Shown: positions 1-6,564, counted from the stretch's first letter. The stretch is DNA of 9,471 nt from Betaproteobacteria bacterium UBA2592 (GCA_002340095.1 DDKS01000012.1:1-9471); one strand, 5' to 3'. The notes: a model not told the origin generated them from the letters alone. Translations and numbers: made by a program.

Positions 1-10
1 TCCGCCACCA

Positions 11-39
11 CCCAAGCACCCCAAAAACCCAACTAACCC
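11..39 (-). other. G-quadruplex-type motif in the leader of the leftward promoter
   Basis: Read on the minus strand, four G-runs (3, 3, 4 and 3 G) are separated by loops of 6, 5 and 5 bases. This satisfies the usual G3+N1-7 pattern for an intramolecular quadruplex. The motif lies about 43-71 nt downstream of the predicted start of the leftward transcript (near base 82) and on the RNA-like strand, so both the RNA and the displaced DNA strand could fold. The match to the pattern is seen directly; folding and function are inferred. The surrounding bases 1-40 are almost free of C on this strand. Confidence 0.55.
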
Positions 40-88
40 ATTGATTAAACTGGATTTTTTGAGCCGCCTCAGCAGCAACGAAGGCCGC

Positions 89-116
89 ATTCTACAGCAA
101 TGGAACGAAGTGTCAA
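89..116 (-). promoter_or_regulatory. Strong outward sigma-70 promoter, stringent/rRNA-like
   Basis: On the minus strand there is a perfect -35 TTGACA (bases 116-111), a 16-bp spacer and -10 TAGAAT (bases 94-89). The discriminator GCGGCCTT follows immediately. A near-consensus core promoter with a GC-rich discriminator is typical of rRNA and other ppGpp-controlled promoters. It lies 62 bp beyond the tyrS stop codon and points the same way, so it starts a new unit that leaves the window after about 80 nt. From memory, tyrS sits near an rRNA operon in some betaproteobacteria, which would fit, but no boxA or rRNA sequence is seen here. The promoter call is fairly firm; the rRNA identity is a guess. 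Confidence 0.72.
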
Positions 117-130
117 CTCATTCGGCGACA

Positions 131-154
131 TTTTCCCGGAGAAAATCCGGAAAA
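131..154. other. Imperfect hairpin between tyrS stop and the outward promoter
   Basis: The arms TTTTCCCGGA (131-140) and TCCGGAAAA (146-154) are complementary apart from one extra C, around the loop GAAAA. It lies 25-48 bp past the tyrS stop. No U-run follows the stem on either strand, so it is not a classic intrinsic terminator. It could be a weak end signal for tyrS, a 3'-end stabilising structure, or a protein site upstream of the outward promoter. Confidence 0.4.
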
Positions 155-178
155 GTGCCGCCACCTCCTGAAAAACAA

Positions 179-1381
179 TCACTTGACCGTGATGCGGGCA
201 AACTTGCGCTTGCCCACCTGCAGCACCAGGGTGTTTCCCGCCGGGACCAGCACGCTCTTGTCGTTCACTTTTTCGCCATCCATCTTGACCCCGCCCTGGG
301 CAATCATCCGCATGGCCTCGGAGGTGCTGGCCGTCAGGCCCGCCTGCTTGAGTACCTGGAGGATGGGGAGGCCCGCCGGGGTGTCGGCCTGGAGCTCGAA
401 CTCGGGCATTTCCTCGGGAATCGCCCCCTGGCGGAAGCGGGCTTCGAAATCGGCCAGTGCCGCTGCAGCGGCCGGCTGCCCATGGAAGCGGGCCACGATT
501 TCCTGGGCCAGGGCAACCTTGACGTCGCGGGGATTACGCCCTTCTTCCACCCCTCGCCGGTAGGCTGCGATCTCGGCCTCGCTTTTGAAGGAAAGAAGAT
601 CGAAGTAGCGCCACATGAGCGTATCGGAAATGGACATGAGCTTGCCAAAGATCTCCTGGGGCGATTCATAGATGCCCACATAGTTGCCGAGGGACTTGGA
701 CATCTTGTTGACGCCGTCCAGCCCTTCCAGGAGGGGGACGGTGAGAATGCACTGGGGCGCCTGGCCGTAATGCTTCTGGAGCTCGCGCCCGACCAGCAGG
801 TTGAATTTCTGGTCGGTACCGCCCAGTTCCACATCCGATTTGAGTGCCACCGAGTCGTAGCCCTGACACAGGGGATAGAGGAATTCATGGATGGCGATGG
901 GCTGGCCATTGCCATAGCGCCTGGAGAAGTCGTCTCGCTCCAGCATGCGTGCCACCGTGTGCTGGGCGGCCAGCCGGATCATGCCGGCGGCACCCATAGT
1001 GTCGAACCAGGTGGAATTGAAGACCACCTCGGTCCGCTCCGGATCAAGAATCTTGAACACCTGTTCCTTGTAGGTCCGGGCATTCTCGAGCACCTGCTCG
1101 CGGGACAGGGGCGGACGTGTGACGTTCTTGCCGCTGGGGTCGCCGATCATCCCGGTGAAATCGCCGATCAGGAAGAGCACCTGGTGCCCGAGTTCCTGGA
1201 AATGGCGCAGCTTGTTGATCAGGACCGTGTGCCCCAGGTGCAGGTCCGGCGCCGTCGGGTCGAACCCGGCCTTGACCCGCAGGGGACGGCCCGTCTTGAG
1301 CTTTTCCACCAGTTCCGATTCGACCAGCAACTCGTCGCATCCGCGCTTGATGAGGCGCAGGCTGCTCTCCAGATCCGACAT
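179..1381 (-). CDS. tyrS: Tyrosyl-tRNA synthetase
   Basis: This cytoplasmic class I synthetase charges tRNA-Tyr with tyrosine via tyrosyl-AMP. The 400-aa product has the Rossmann catalytic core with HLGH (residues 48-51, the HIGH signature) and the KMSKS loop at 226-230. GGTDQ at 187-191 is a conserved segment of the tyrosine/tRNA site region. A C-terminal S4 RNA-binding domain occupies about 335-398. The HLGH variant and the length place it in the bacterial TyrRS branch often called TyrZ-like. The ATG is preceded by GGAGAA at a good distance (8 nt). The gene is divergent from the M23 peptidase gene with an 86-bp gap. It looks intact and ordinary. I saw no convincing tyrS promoter in the gap and no T-box leader. 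A 463-codon open frame on the opposite strand (41-1432) is a composition shadow. Confidence 0.97.
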   Translation of the reverse strand: MSDLESSLRLIKRGCDELLVESELVEKLKTGRPLRVKAGFDPTAPDLHLGHTVLINKLRHFQELGHQVLFLIGDFTGMIGDPSGKNVTRPPLSREQVLENARTYKEQVFKILDPERTEVVFNSTWFDTMGAAGMIRLAAQHTVARMLERDDFSRRYGNGQPIAIHEFLYPLCQGYDSVALKSDVELGGTDQKFNLLVGRELQKHYGQAPQCILTVPLLEGLDGVNKMSKSLGNYVGIYESPQEIFGKLMSISDTLMWRYFDLLSFKSEAEIAAYRRGVEEGRNPRDVKVALAQEIVARFHGQPAAAAALADFEARFRQGAIPEEMPEFELQADTPAGLPILQVLKQAGLTASTSEAMRMIAQGGVKMDGEKVNDKSVLVPAGNTLVLQVGKRKFARITVK

Positions 1382-1426
1382 TTACAATTTCTCCGTCATT
1401 TTTGGGGACCGCAGGAGCGGATGCTT

Positions 1427-1435
1427 TGCTAGAAT
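1427..1435 (+). promoter_or_regulatory. Extended -10 promoter of the M23 peptidase gene
   Basis: TGCTAGAAT combines an extended TG element (1427-1428) with the -10 hexamer TAGAAT (1430-1435). No good -35 lies 16-18 bp upstream, which is tolerated by extended -10 promoters. Transcription would start near 1442, giving a leader of about 26 nt before the ATG at 1468. That leader has no Shine-Dalgarno sequence. Confidence 0.6.
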
Positions 1436-1445
1436 CCCGGGATTC
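1432..1445. promoter_or_regulatory. Perfect 14-bp palindrome over the -10/start region
   Basis: GAATCCCGGGATTC is a perfect 7+7 palindrome without a spacer. It overlaps the last four bases of the -10 hexamer and the predicted start site of the peptidase gene, within the divergent gap shared with tyrS. The position suits an operator for a dimeric repressor. No regulator is identified, and chance cannot be excluded. Confidence 0.4.
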
Positions 1446-1467
1446 ACCGGCCAGTCCCAATAAAACA

Positions 1468-2781
1468 ATGATCAAGCGCCGCATTCTAAACCACCGAACC
1501 CGATTCCTCGAACGCCTGATTCGCCACCGCTGGGCTCTTGCCGCCTTGGGCAGTCTCTCCGCCCTGAGCATGGTGGCCGCCACCGCAGTTCCCGTTGCCA
1601 GCCCGCCCCCCGGAGGCCAGCAGCAGGTGGTGGAGCAACTGCAGATTCAGGCCCGGCTTCCGCTCCAGGAAGGCCCGGAGCTGTTCTTTCGGGAAGAAAC
1701 CATCGAACGGGGCGACACCTTCGGCAGCCTCCTGGCACGCCTGGGAATACATGACGACGAAGCCCAGCGCTTCATCCTATCCAGCCCCGAAGCCCGCCAC
1801 CTGCACCGGCAACTGGTCGCAGGCCGGACCGTTTCCGCCCGCACCACGGCCAGCGGCGAGCTGGTCAACCTGCATGTGCCGATGGCTGGCGGCGAGACGG
1901 TCGCAGTCATCGAGCGCAAGGGCGGCATGCTGCGCCTGAGCGAACACACCCTGCACTATGAAACCCACCAGGTGATGAAGTCCGGCGAGATCCGCAGCAG
2001 CCTGTTCGGCGCCACGGACGCGGCCGGGATTCCCGACAGCATCGCCATCCAGATGGCGGAGATCTTCTCCAGCGACATCGACTTCCACCGGGACCTGCGC
2101 CGGGGCGACCGGTTCAGCCTCGTCTACGAAATGCAGTACCACCATGGCCAGCCTGCCCGCAGCGGACGCATTCTGGCCGCGGAATTCATCAACGACGGCA
2201 AGACTTACCAGGCCTTCCACTTCGAGCAGGACGGCAAGAGCGCCTACTACGACGCCGCCGGCAAGAGCCGCAAGAAAGCCTTCCTGCGCTCTCCCCTGGA
2301 ATTTTCCCGGGTCACATCCGGCTTCTCCATGCGCTTTCATCCCATCCTCAATACCTGGCGGGCCCATAAGGGGGTGGACTATGGCGCCCCGATCGGCACC
2401 CGCGTACGCGCCACGGGGGACGGCGTCGTCGAATTCGCTGGCAAACGAGGCGGCTACGGCAACCTGGTGATCCTCTCCCACGCCGGCGGCTACCAGACCT
2501 ATTACGCCCACCTGAACGGCTTTGCCAAAGGGCTGAAGAAAGGCAGCCGGATCAGCCAGGGGGACATCCTCGGCTATGTGGGCAAGACTGGCTGGGCAAC
2601 CGGCCCCCACCTGCACTACGAGTTCCACATCAAGGGCAGTGCCGTGAATCCTCTCTCCGTCGCCGTACCCACCGCCCTGCCCCTGAGCCCGTCCCAGCAA
2701 CCCCGCTTCCAGGCCCAGGCCCGGCAACAACTGGCCCTGCTGGAACTGCTGCAGGACACGCCCACCGTGCGCTTCGAATAA
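1468..2781 (+). CDS. M23-family murein endopeptidase, MepM/YebA-like
   Basis: The 437-aa product is probably an inner-membrane-anchored periplasmic enzyme that cuts peptide cross-links in peptidoglycan during wall growth. A basic N-terminus is followed by one hydrophobic signal/anchor segment (about 22-45). Next comes a middle region with a LysM/OapA-like stretch (about 75-110), as in MepM/Csd3-type proteins. The C-terminal lysostaphin-type domain (about 285-400) has the zinc ligands H300 and D304 (HKGVD) and H383 (in HLHYE, 381-385), plus H348 in YAHL. The full catalytic set is present, so it should be active rather than an EnvC-like activator. The start was chosen at ATG 1468 because it is followed directly by the signal/anchor; the upstream in-frame extension has no good start and overlaps the promoter. 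The ATG lacks a Shine-Dalgarno sequence and is preceded by A-rich AATAAAACA. Endopeptidase specificity is inferred from the family. Confidence 0.93.
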   Translation: MIKRRILNHRTRFLERLIRHRWALAALGSLSALSMVAATAVPVASPPPGGQQQVVEQLQIQARLPLQEGPELFFREETIERGDTFGSLLARLGIHDDEAQRFILSSPEARHLHRQLVAGRTVSARTTASGELVNLHVPMAGGETVAVIERKGGMLRLSEHTLHYETHQVMKSGEIRSSLFGATDAAGIPDSIAIQMAEIFSSDIDFHRDLRRGDRFSLVYEMQYHHGQPARSGRILAAEFINDGKTYQAFHFEQDGKSAYYDAAGKSRKKAFLRSPLEFSRVTSGFSMRFHPILNTWRAHKGVDYGAPIGTRVRATGDGVVEFAGKRGGYGNLVILSHAGGYQTYYAHLNGFAKGLKKGSRISQGDILGYVGKTGWATGPHLHYEFHIKGSAVNPLSVAVPTALPLSPSQQPRFQAQARQQLALLELLQDTPTVRFE

Positions 2782-2793
2782 GCCCGGTACAGC

Positions 2794-2833
2794 CCCACAA
2801 AAAACGCCATCCCCGGATGGCGTTTTTTGTGGG
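2794..2833. terminator. Bidirectional intrinsic terminator between convergent genes
   Basis: Perfect 19-bp arms (2794-2812 and 2815-2833) form a hairpin whose GC core CGCCATCC/GGATGGCG is flanked by six A on the left and six T on the right. Each strand therefore gives a GC stem followed by a U-run. It lies 12 bp after the M23 peptidase stop and 7 bp after the pseudouridine synthase stop, so it can end both converging transcripts. Confidence 0.93.
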
Positions 2834-2840
2834 CGCAGGA

Positions 2841-3668
2841 TCAGAACGTTTCCCCTTCGCGCAGGTAGCGCCAGTGCCCGGCGGGCAGGTCCCCCAGTCG
2901 CACCCGACCCATGCGCACCCGCTTCAACCCTACGACCTTGAGCCCCACCAGTTCGCACATGCGGCGGATCTGGCGCTTTCGGCCTTCACGCAGGACGAAG
3001 CGGAGCTGATCCCGGTTTTGCCACTCCACCCGGGCAGGGCGCAGGGGCCTGCCGTCCAGGGCCAGGCCATGGCGCAGCAACTCCAGCCCCCCCGGGATCA
3101 ACTGTCCTTCCACCCGCACGAGATATTCCTTCTCGACCCCGGAGTCCTCGCCGATCAACTGTCGGGCAATACGGCCATCCTGGGTCAACACCAGGAGTCC
3201 GGTGGAATCGATGTCCAGCCGACCGGCCGGGGCCAACCCCTTGAGGTGGCGGGGATCGAACTCCGGGTCGCCCTCCTGACGCCAGTGGTTCTCTGTCCGG
3301 ATCAGCACCACGGCTGGCTCGTAACCGGGTTCCGGCTGCCCGGACACGAAGCCTACGGGTTTGTTGAGCAGGATGGTGACCTGACGGGCCTGATTGCGTT
3401 TGGCCTCGGCAGCCAGCGTCACCTCTGCATCCGCCGGGGCTCGGGTTCCCAGTTCGGTGATCCGCACCCCATTCACGAATACCAGGCCCCGCTCGATGTA
3501 GGCATCCGCCTCGCGCCGGGAGCAGAGCCCCCGTTCGGCCAGCAGTTTGGAAACCCGGACCCCGGCGAGCGATTGCGTAGGCGCAGCCTGCCTGTCGGCC
3601 GGGCGTCCCGCACCACCGCGCCCCGGAACCGGCACCCGTACTCGCCGGGGTTTGCCACCCTCGCTCAC
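2841..3668 (-). CDS. rluF: RluF-like 23S rRNA pseudouridine synthase (RsuA/RluB/E/F family)
   Basis: The 275-aa product isomerises a specific uridine in rRNA to pseudouridine; E. coli RluF acts mainly at 23S U2604. An N-terminal S4 RNA-binding domain (about 37-85) contains CSRREAD and VNG. The catalytic domain has LLNKPVG near 100 and GRLDIDSTGLL with the catalytic aspartate D152. Near the C-terminus EKEYLV and RQIRRMCE match RluF more closely than RluB. I chose the GTG at 3668-3666 as the start because it overlaps the stop of the upstream FKBP gene as GTGA; another GTG at 3635 is possible. The GTG start gives about 35 extra basic Gly/Pro/Arg-rich residues before the S4 domain. The exact target uridine, and so the symbol, is less certain than the family. 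Confidence 0.86.
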   Translation of the reverse strand: MSEGGKPRRVRVPVPGRGGAGRPADRQAAPTQSLAGVRVSKLLAERGLCSRREADAYIERGLVFVNGVRITELGTRAPADAEVTLAAEAKRNQARQVTILLNKPVGFVSGQPEPGYEPAVVLIRTENHWRQEGDPEFDPRHLKGLAPAGRLDIDSTGLLVLTQDGRIARQLIGEDSGVEKEYLVRVEGQLIPGGLELLRHGLALDGRPLRPARVEWQNRDQLRFVLREGRKRQIRRMCELVGLKVVGLKRVRMGRVRLGDLPAGHWRYLREGETF

Positions 3669-4000
3669 AGGATTTCCAGTAGTTCCACTTCGAACACCAA
3701 GGTGGCGTTGGGAGGAATCACCCCGCCCGCGCCCATCCGGCCGTAGCCCATCTCGGGAGGAATGGTCAGCTTGCGCAGGCCACCAACCCGCATACCCTGC
3801 ACGCCCACATCCCAGCCCTGGATGACCCGCCGACCGCCAAGGGGAAAGACGAAGGGCTCGTCCCGATCGAGACTGGAGTCGAACTTGCTGCCGTTGGTGA
3901 GCCAACCCGTGTAATGCACGGACGCATGCTGGCCAGCCTTGGCCTCCTCCCCCTCGCCCACGCGCAGGTCTTCAATGATCAGTTCCTTGGTATCGGCCAT
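3665..4000 (-). CDS. FKBP-type peptidyl-prolyl cis-trans isomerase
   Basis: This 111-aa, single-domain FKBP catalyses cis-trans isomerisation of Xaa-Pro bonds and may also act as a chaperone. It has no signal peptide, so it is probably cytoplasmic. Pocket residues of the FKBP fold are visible: Y30 (VHYTGWL), F40-D41 (GSKFDSS), V59-I60 and W63 (RRVIQGWD), Y86 (PPEMGYG) and F103. Length and motif order match the minimal FKBP12-like family, without the IF-domain insert of SlyD. The ATG at 4000 is preceded by GAGGGA at good spacing; the longer in-frame extension upstream has no support. It is the first gene of an operon with the pseudouridine synthase, whose GTG start overlaps its TGA. Confidence 0.95.
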   Translation of the reverse strand: MADTKELIIEDLRVGEGEEAKAGQHASVHYTGWLTNGSKFDSSLDRDEPFVFPLGGRRVIQGWDVGVQGMRVGGLRKLTIPPEMGYGRMGAGGVIPPNATLVFEVELLEIL

Positions 4001-4031
4001 GGCCAGTCCCTCAAAGTTGAATGAGACCGCA

Positions 4032-4062
4032 AGTGTAACGGAGCGGAACGGGAAACCCGCAA
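4032..4062 (-). promoter_or_regulatory. Possible promoter of the FKBP-rluF operon
   Basis: On the minus strand a -10-like TACACT (bases 4037-4032) lies 31 bp before the ATG. A weak -35-like TTGCGG (4062-4057) is 19 bp further up, a long spacer. The hexamers are mediocre, so this is a tentative call. Confidence 0.33.
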
Positions 4063-4193
4063 CTTCGCCGTCCCGTCCTCCCGGAAGCGCCCCTCCAGAT
4101 TCCGGCATTCCGGCCGTAGACCCGGATAATGACGAGCCGCGATGAAGCCATAAAACAATAGACACGGCAGACAGATCCTGGGAGGAGGATTGC

Positions 4194-5831
4194 ATGAGCG
4201 AGAAAAACGGACAGGGCGCGGGACTGGAGCTACAGATGGACGAGGCTGGCACCGCCCTGATCGCGACAGTAACCCCCCAGGCCCAGGCCGCCCCGATCGA
4301 CGAAGCCTGGCTGCGGGCCCGGATAGAAACACTGGGTTACGGGGCACTGCGCTATCTGCCCACCGCCGCCACCCTGCTGCTTAGCCATTACAACTCGGGG
4401 CGTCCCGTAGCAGCCCTGCGCTTGGCCGAGTGTGTCGATGCCAGCCTGGACATCCAAATTTCCCGAGACGGCATGGAGGCCACCCTGGATATCATCCCAC
4501 CCCAGGGCGGTGCCCCGATCACCAAAAACCAAGTGCTGGCGGCCCTGGCAGAAAAGGGCATCACCGAGGGCATCTGCCTGGACGCCATCAATCAAGCCAT
4601 CGCCGCCGGCAAGGCCGCCGCAGTACCCATCGCCCGCGGCCGCCCCCCCATCCACGGAGAGGACGGCCATTTCGAAAGCCTGCTGCCAGAGATGCGCGCC
4701 CGGGTGCCGCGGGTCAAGGAATCGGGACAGGTCGACTACCGGGACCTGGGGGAAATCCAGGTCGTCCATGCCGGCGATCCGCTCATGCTGCGTCATCGGG
4801 CGACCACCGGCACCCCCGGCGCCAATGTCCTCGGCGCGCCCATCCCGCCCCGGCCCGGCAAGGAGGTGATGTACGCCCCCCAACTCACCGGCGTAGCCCC
4901 CAGCCCCGACAACCCGGACCTGCTGCAAGCCACCCAAACCGGCCAGCCGGTGCTGGTCAAGGATGGAGTTATCGTTGAGCCCGTGTTCACCCTGCCGGCC
5001 GTAAACATGGCCAGCGGCAACATCCATTTCGATGGCAGCGTCGTTATCCGGGGCGATGTGAGCGCCGGCATGACCGTCAAGGCCAGCGGCGACATCGAGG
5101 TAGGCGGAGTCGTCGAAAATGCCCACCTTGAAGCCGGCGGCAGCATCATCATCAAGGGAGGCGCCCTGGGCAGCATCGACCAGAAGGGTGGCAGCGAATA
5201 CAGCCTGCGCTGCGGCCACAACTTCCAGGCCGCCTATGCCCAGAAGGTCCGCATCGAAGCCGGCGACTGCATCTTCATCGACGACATGGCCATGCAATGC
5301 GAACTCACCGCTGGCCACCACATCAAAGTCGGCAAGAGCAAGCGGGGCCACATCATCGGCGGTCGCGCCCAGGCCATGCTATCCATCACTGCCCGGGTGC
5401 TGGGCGCCCCCAACCGCATCGCCACCGCCTGCCACATCGGGGTCTCCCCCTCGCTGCAGAAAGAGGCCCGGGAACTGGCTGAACGGCGGGATACCCTGGA
5501 AACCCAGTTGCTCGAAATCAGCAAGCTGCTTGATTTTGCCAGCCGCAACCCGGGCCGATTGCGCCCGGAAATGATCGACAAAGCCCGCCTCACGGCGGCC
5601 TCCCTGTCCGATGAAATCGCCCGGCTCAGGGAGACAGAAAAGCAGTTGGCCGACAAGATCGCCCTCGCCCAGGAAGCACGGGTAGTCGCCGAAGAAACCC
5701 TGCACGAGGGCGTGGAAGTCCACGCAGGCAGCCAGCGCTACCGGGTCGTCGGCGACCATGGTGCCGGACAAATTCAGATCGGGCCCAACGGTCTGGAACT
5801 GGTAGCCCTCAGCTCAGGCAATCCTGCATGA
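4194..5831 (+). CDS. fapA: FapA family protein (DUF342, polymer-forming beta-helix)
   Basis: The 545-aa product belongs to the DUF342/FapA family, named for flagellar assembly protein A. A Vibrio member has been linked to polar flagellar assembly, but most have no known activity. It has no signal peptide or membrane segment, so it is likely cytoplasmic. The order is an N-terminal domain with the conserved GxPPIHGEDG-type segment (about 148-158), then glycine-rich repeats of a right-handed beta-helix (about 270-410; for example SGDIEVGG and AGGSIIIKGG). A charged coiled coil follows (about 422-505), then a short C-terminal beta domain. The start has an excellent Shine-Dalgarno, GGAGGAGG (4181-4188), 5 bp before the ATG. 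It overlaps mobA through ATGA. No flagellar gene is in the window, so the flagellar role is not supported by context. A GATAAT at 4125-4130 could be a -10, but no -35 fits. Confidence 0.88.
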   Translation: MSEKNGQGAGLELQMDEAGTALIATVTPQAQAAPIDEAWLRARIETLGYGALRYLPTAATLLLSHYNSGRPVAALRLAECVDASLDIQISRDGMEATLDIIPPQGGAPITKNQVLAALAEKGITEGICLDAINQAIAAGKAAAVPIARGRPPIHGEDGHFESLLPEMRARVPRVKESGQVDYRDLGEIQVVHAGDPLMLRHRATTGTPGANVLGAPIPPRPGKEVMYAPQLTGVAPSPDNPDLLQATQTGQPVLVKDGVIVEPVFTLPAVNMASGNIHFDGSVVIRGDVSAGMTVKASGDIEVGGVVENAHLEAGGSIIIKGGALGSIDQKGGSEYSLRCGHNFQAAYAQKVRIEAGDCIFIDDMAMQCELTAGHHIKVGKSKRGHIIGGRAQAMLSITARVLGAPNRIATACHIGVSPSLQKEARELAERRDTLETQLLEISKLLDFASRNPGRLRPEMIDKARLTAASLSDEIARLRETEKQLADKIALAQEARVVAEETLHEGVEVHAGSQRYRVVGDHGAGQIQIGPNGLELVALSSGNPA

Positions 5832-6433
5832 AACCCGGCATTACCGGCATTCTCCTGGCGGGCGGCCTGGGGCGCCGCATGGGCAACCAGGACAAAGGAC
5901 TGCAACTCATGGGAGGCAAACCCATGGCCCAGTGGGTGCTGGAAAGACTTGCCCCCCAAGTAGACACCCTGCTCATCAATGCCAACCAGAACCTGGAATG
6001 CTACGCAAAACTGGGTGCCCCTTTCCAGGCACCGGTCGTCACCGACCTGATTCCCGACTTTGCGGGCCCCCTGGCCGGGCTGCATGCCGCCCTGAGCCGG
6101 GTGGCCACCCCCCTGGTACTGACAGCCCCTTGCGACGCCCCCTTCCTGCCCCTGGATCTGGCTGCCCGCCTGGAAAAAGCCCTGACAGCCGCAGATGCCG
6201 ACCTGGCCGTGGCCAAGACCTTTGCCCAGCCTCACCCAGTCTTCTGCCTCTGCCGCCGGGAACTGCAACCTCATCTGGAAACCTACCTGGCCAGAGGCAA
6301 CCGCAAGGTCGAGCTGTGGTACAGCACCCTGAAGGCCATCCAAGTGCCATTCGACGACGAGGCCGACGCCTTTCGCAATATCAACACGGCAGCAGAACTG
6401 GCCCAGGCCCAAGCTCCCCAACCCCCTGGCTAA
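5828..6433 (+). CDS. mobA: Molybdenum cofactor guanylyltransferase
   Basis: MobA transfers GMP from GTP to molybdopterin-Mo to form the guanine dinucleotide cofactor used by DMSO-reductase-family enzymes such as nitrate reductase and formate dehydrogenase. The 201-aa product has the nucleotidyltransferase signature LAGG (10-13), R17, M18-G19 and D22-K23 (DKGL). It also has GPLAG in the middle, the metal-binding CDAPFLP segment with D103, and FRNINT (182-187) near the C-terminus. Length matches the family. Its ATG overlaps the fapA stop by 4 bp (ATGA). Only a weak Shine-Dalgarno is seen, so it is probably translated by coupling. No moa, moe or mobB gene is present nearby. Confidence 0.95.
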   Translation: MKPGITGILLAGGLGRRMGNQDKGLQLMGGKPMAQWVLERLAPQVDTLLINANQNLECYAKLGAPFQAPVVTDLIPDFAGPLAGLHAALSRVATPLVLTAPCDAPFLPLDLAARLEKALTAADADLAVAKTFAQPHPVFCLCRRELQPHLETYLARGNRKVELWYSTLKAIQVPFDDEADAFRNINTAAELAQAQAPQPPG

Positions 6434-6447
6434 ACACGTAGGCGATT

Positions 6448-6475
6448 ACGACCCGAGCCCCCTGGGGCCGGTCGT
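6448..6475. other. GC-rich hairpin downstream of mobA
   Basis: The outer arms ACGACC (6448-6453) and GGTCGT (6470-6475) enclose the inner arms GCCCC (6457-6461) and GGGGC (6464-6468), with a small asymmetric internal loop of CGA against C. It begins 15 bp after the mobA stop. No U-run follows, so it may protect the 3' end or act as a weak terminator of fapA-mobA rather than a standard intrinsic terminator. Confidence 0.45.
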
Positions 6476-6533
6476 CAACCAGGAAACCGCGCGCAACCGA
6501 TCCTGGCTTTAGTAAAAAAGTCATAGCAGCCCC

Positions 6534-6539
6534 TATACA
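6534..6539 (+). promoter_or_regulatory. Candidate -10 of the receptor operon promoter
   Basis: TATACA matches the -10 consensus at 5 of 6 positions and lies in the only AT-rich stretch of this gap (about 6508-6580). No good -35 is visible at 16-18 bp; AGTAAA at 6511-6516 is the correctly spaced but poor candidate. The Fur-box match begins 8 bp downstream, so bound Fur would cover the start site. Confidence 0.45.
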
Positions 6540-6546
6540 ACAAAAT

Positions 6547-6561
6547 TGAGAACAGTTATCA
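6547..6561 (+). promoter_or_regulatory. Fur box
   Basis: TGAGAACAGTTATCA matches the 7-1-7 Fur consensus TGATAATnATTATCA at 11 of 14 defined positions, with a further TT on the right as in the longer 19-bp form. It lies 95 bp before the receptor ATG, just downstream of the candidate -10. Fur with Fe2+ normally represses such promoters, which fits the two TonB-dependent receptors downstream. The match is seen directly; regulation is inferred. Confidence 0.75.
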
Positions 6562-6564
6562 TTC

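Noticed and set aside
41..1432. 463-codon open frame on the plus strand opposite tyrS
   Set aside because: It is antisense to an intact, motif-complete tyrS in a GC-rich genome. It has no ribosome-binding site and no recognisable family; low stop-codon density explains it.
1402..1467. Longer N-terminus for the M23 peptidase from TTG 1402
   Set aside because: The extension lies over the promoter and palindrome, has no ribosome-binding site, and would place extra polar residues before the signal/anchor.
1382..1467. T-box or other tRNA-sensing leader for tyrS
   Set aside because: The gap is only 86 bp, lacks the specifier and T-box sequences, and T-boxes are not typical of proteobacteria.
2817..3746. 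309-codon plus-strand open frame opposite the RluF-like gene
   Set aside because: It starts inside the terminator hairpin and runs antisense to a clear pseudouridine synthase and part of the FKBP gene.
4151..4180. Possible FliA (sigma-28) promoter before fapA
   Set aside because: A TAAA is present, but the correctly spaced second element does not match GCCGATAA, so flagellar-type control is not supported.
4230..5351. 373-codon minus-strand open frame opposite fapA
   Set aside because: Gly/Ala-rich composition shadow with no start signal, antisense to a gene with a very strong Shine-Dalgarno.
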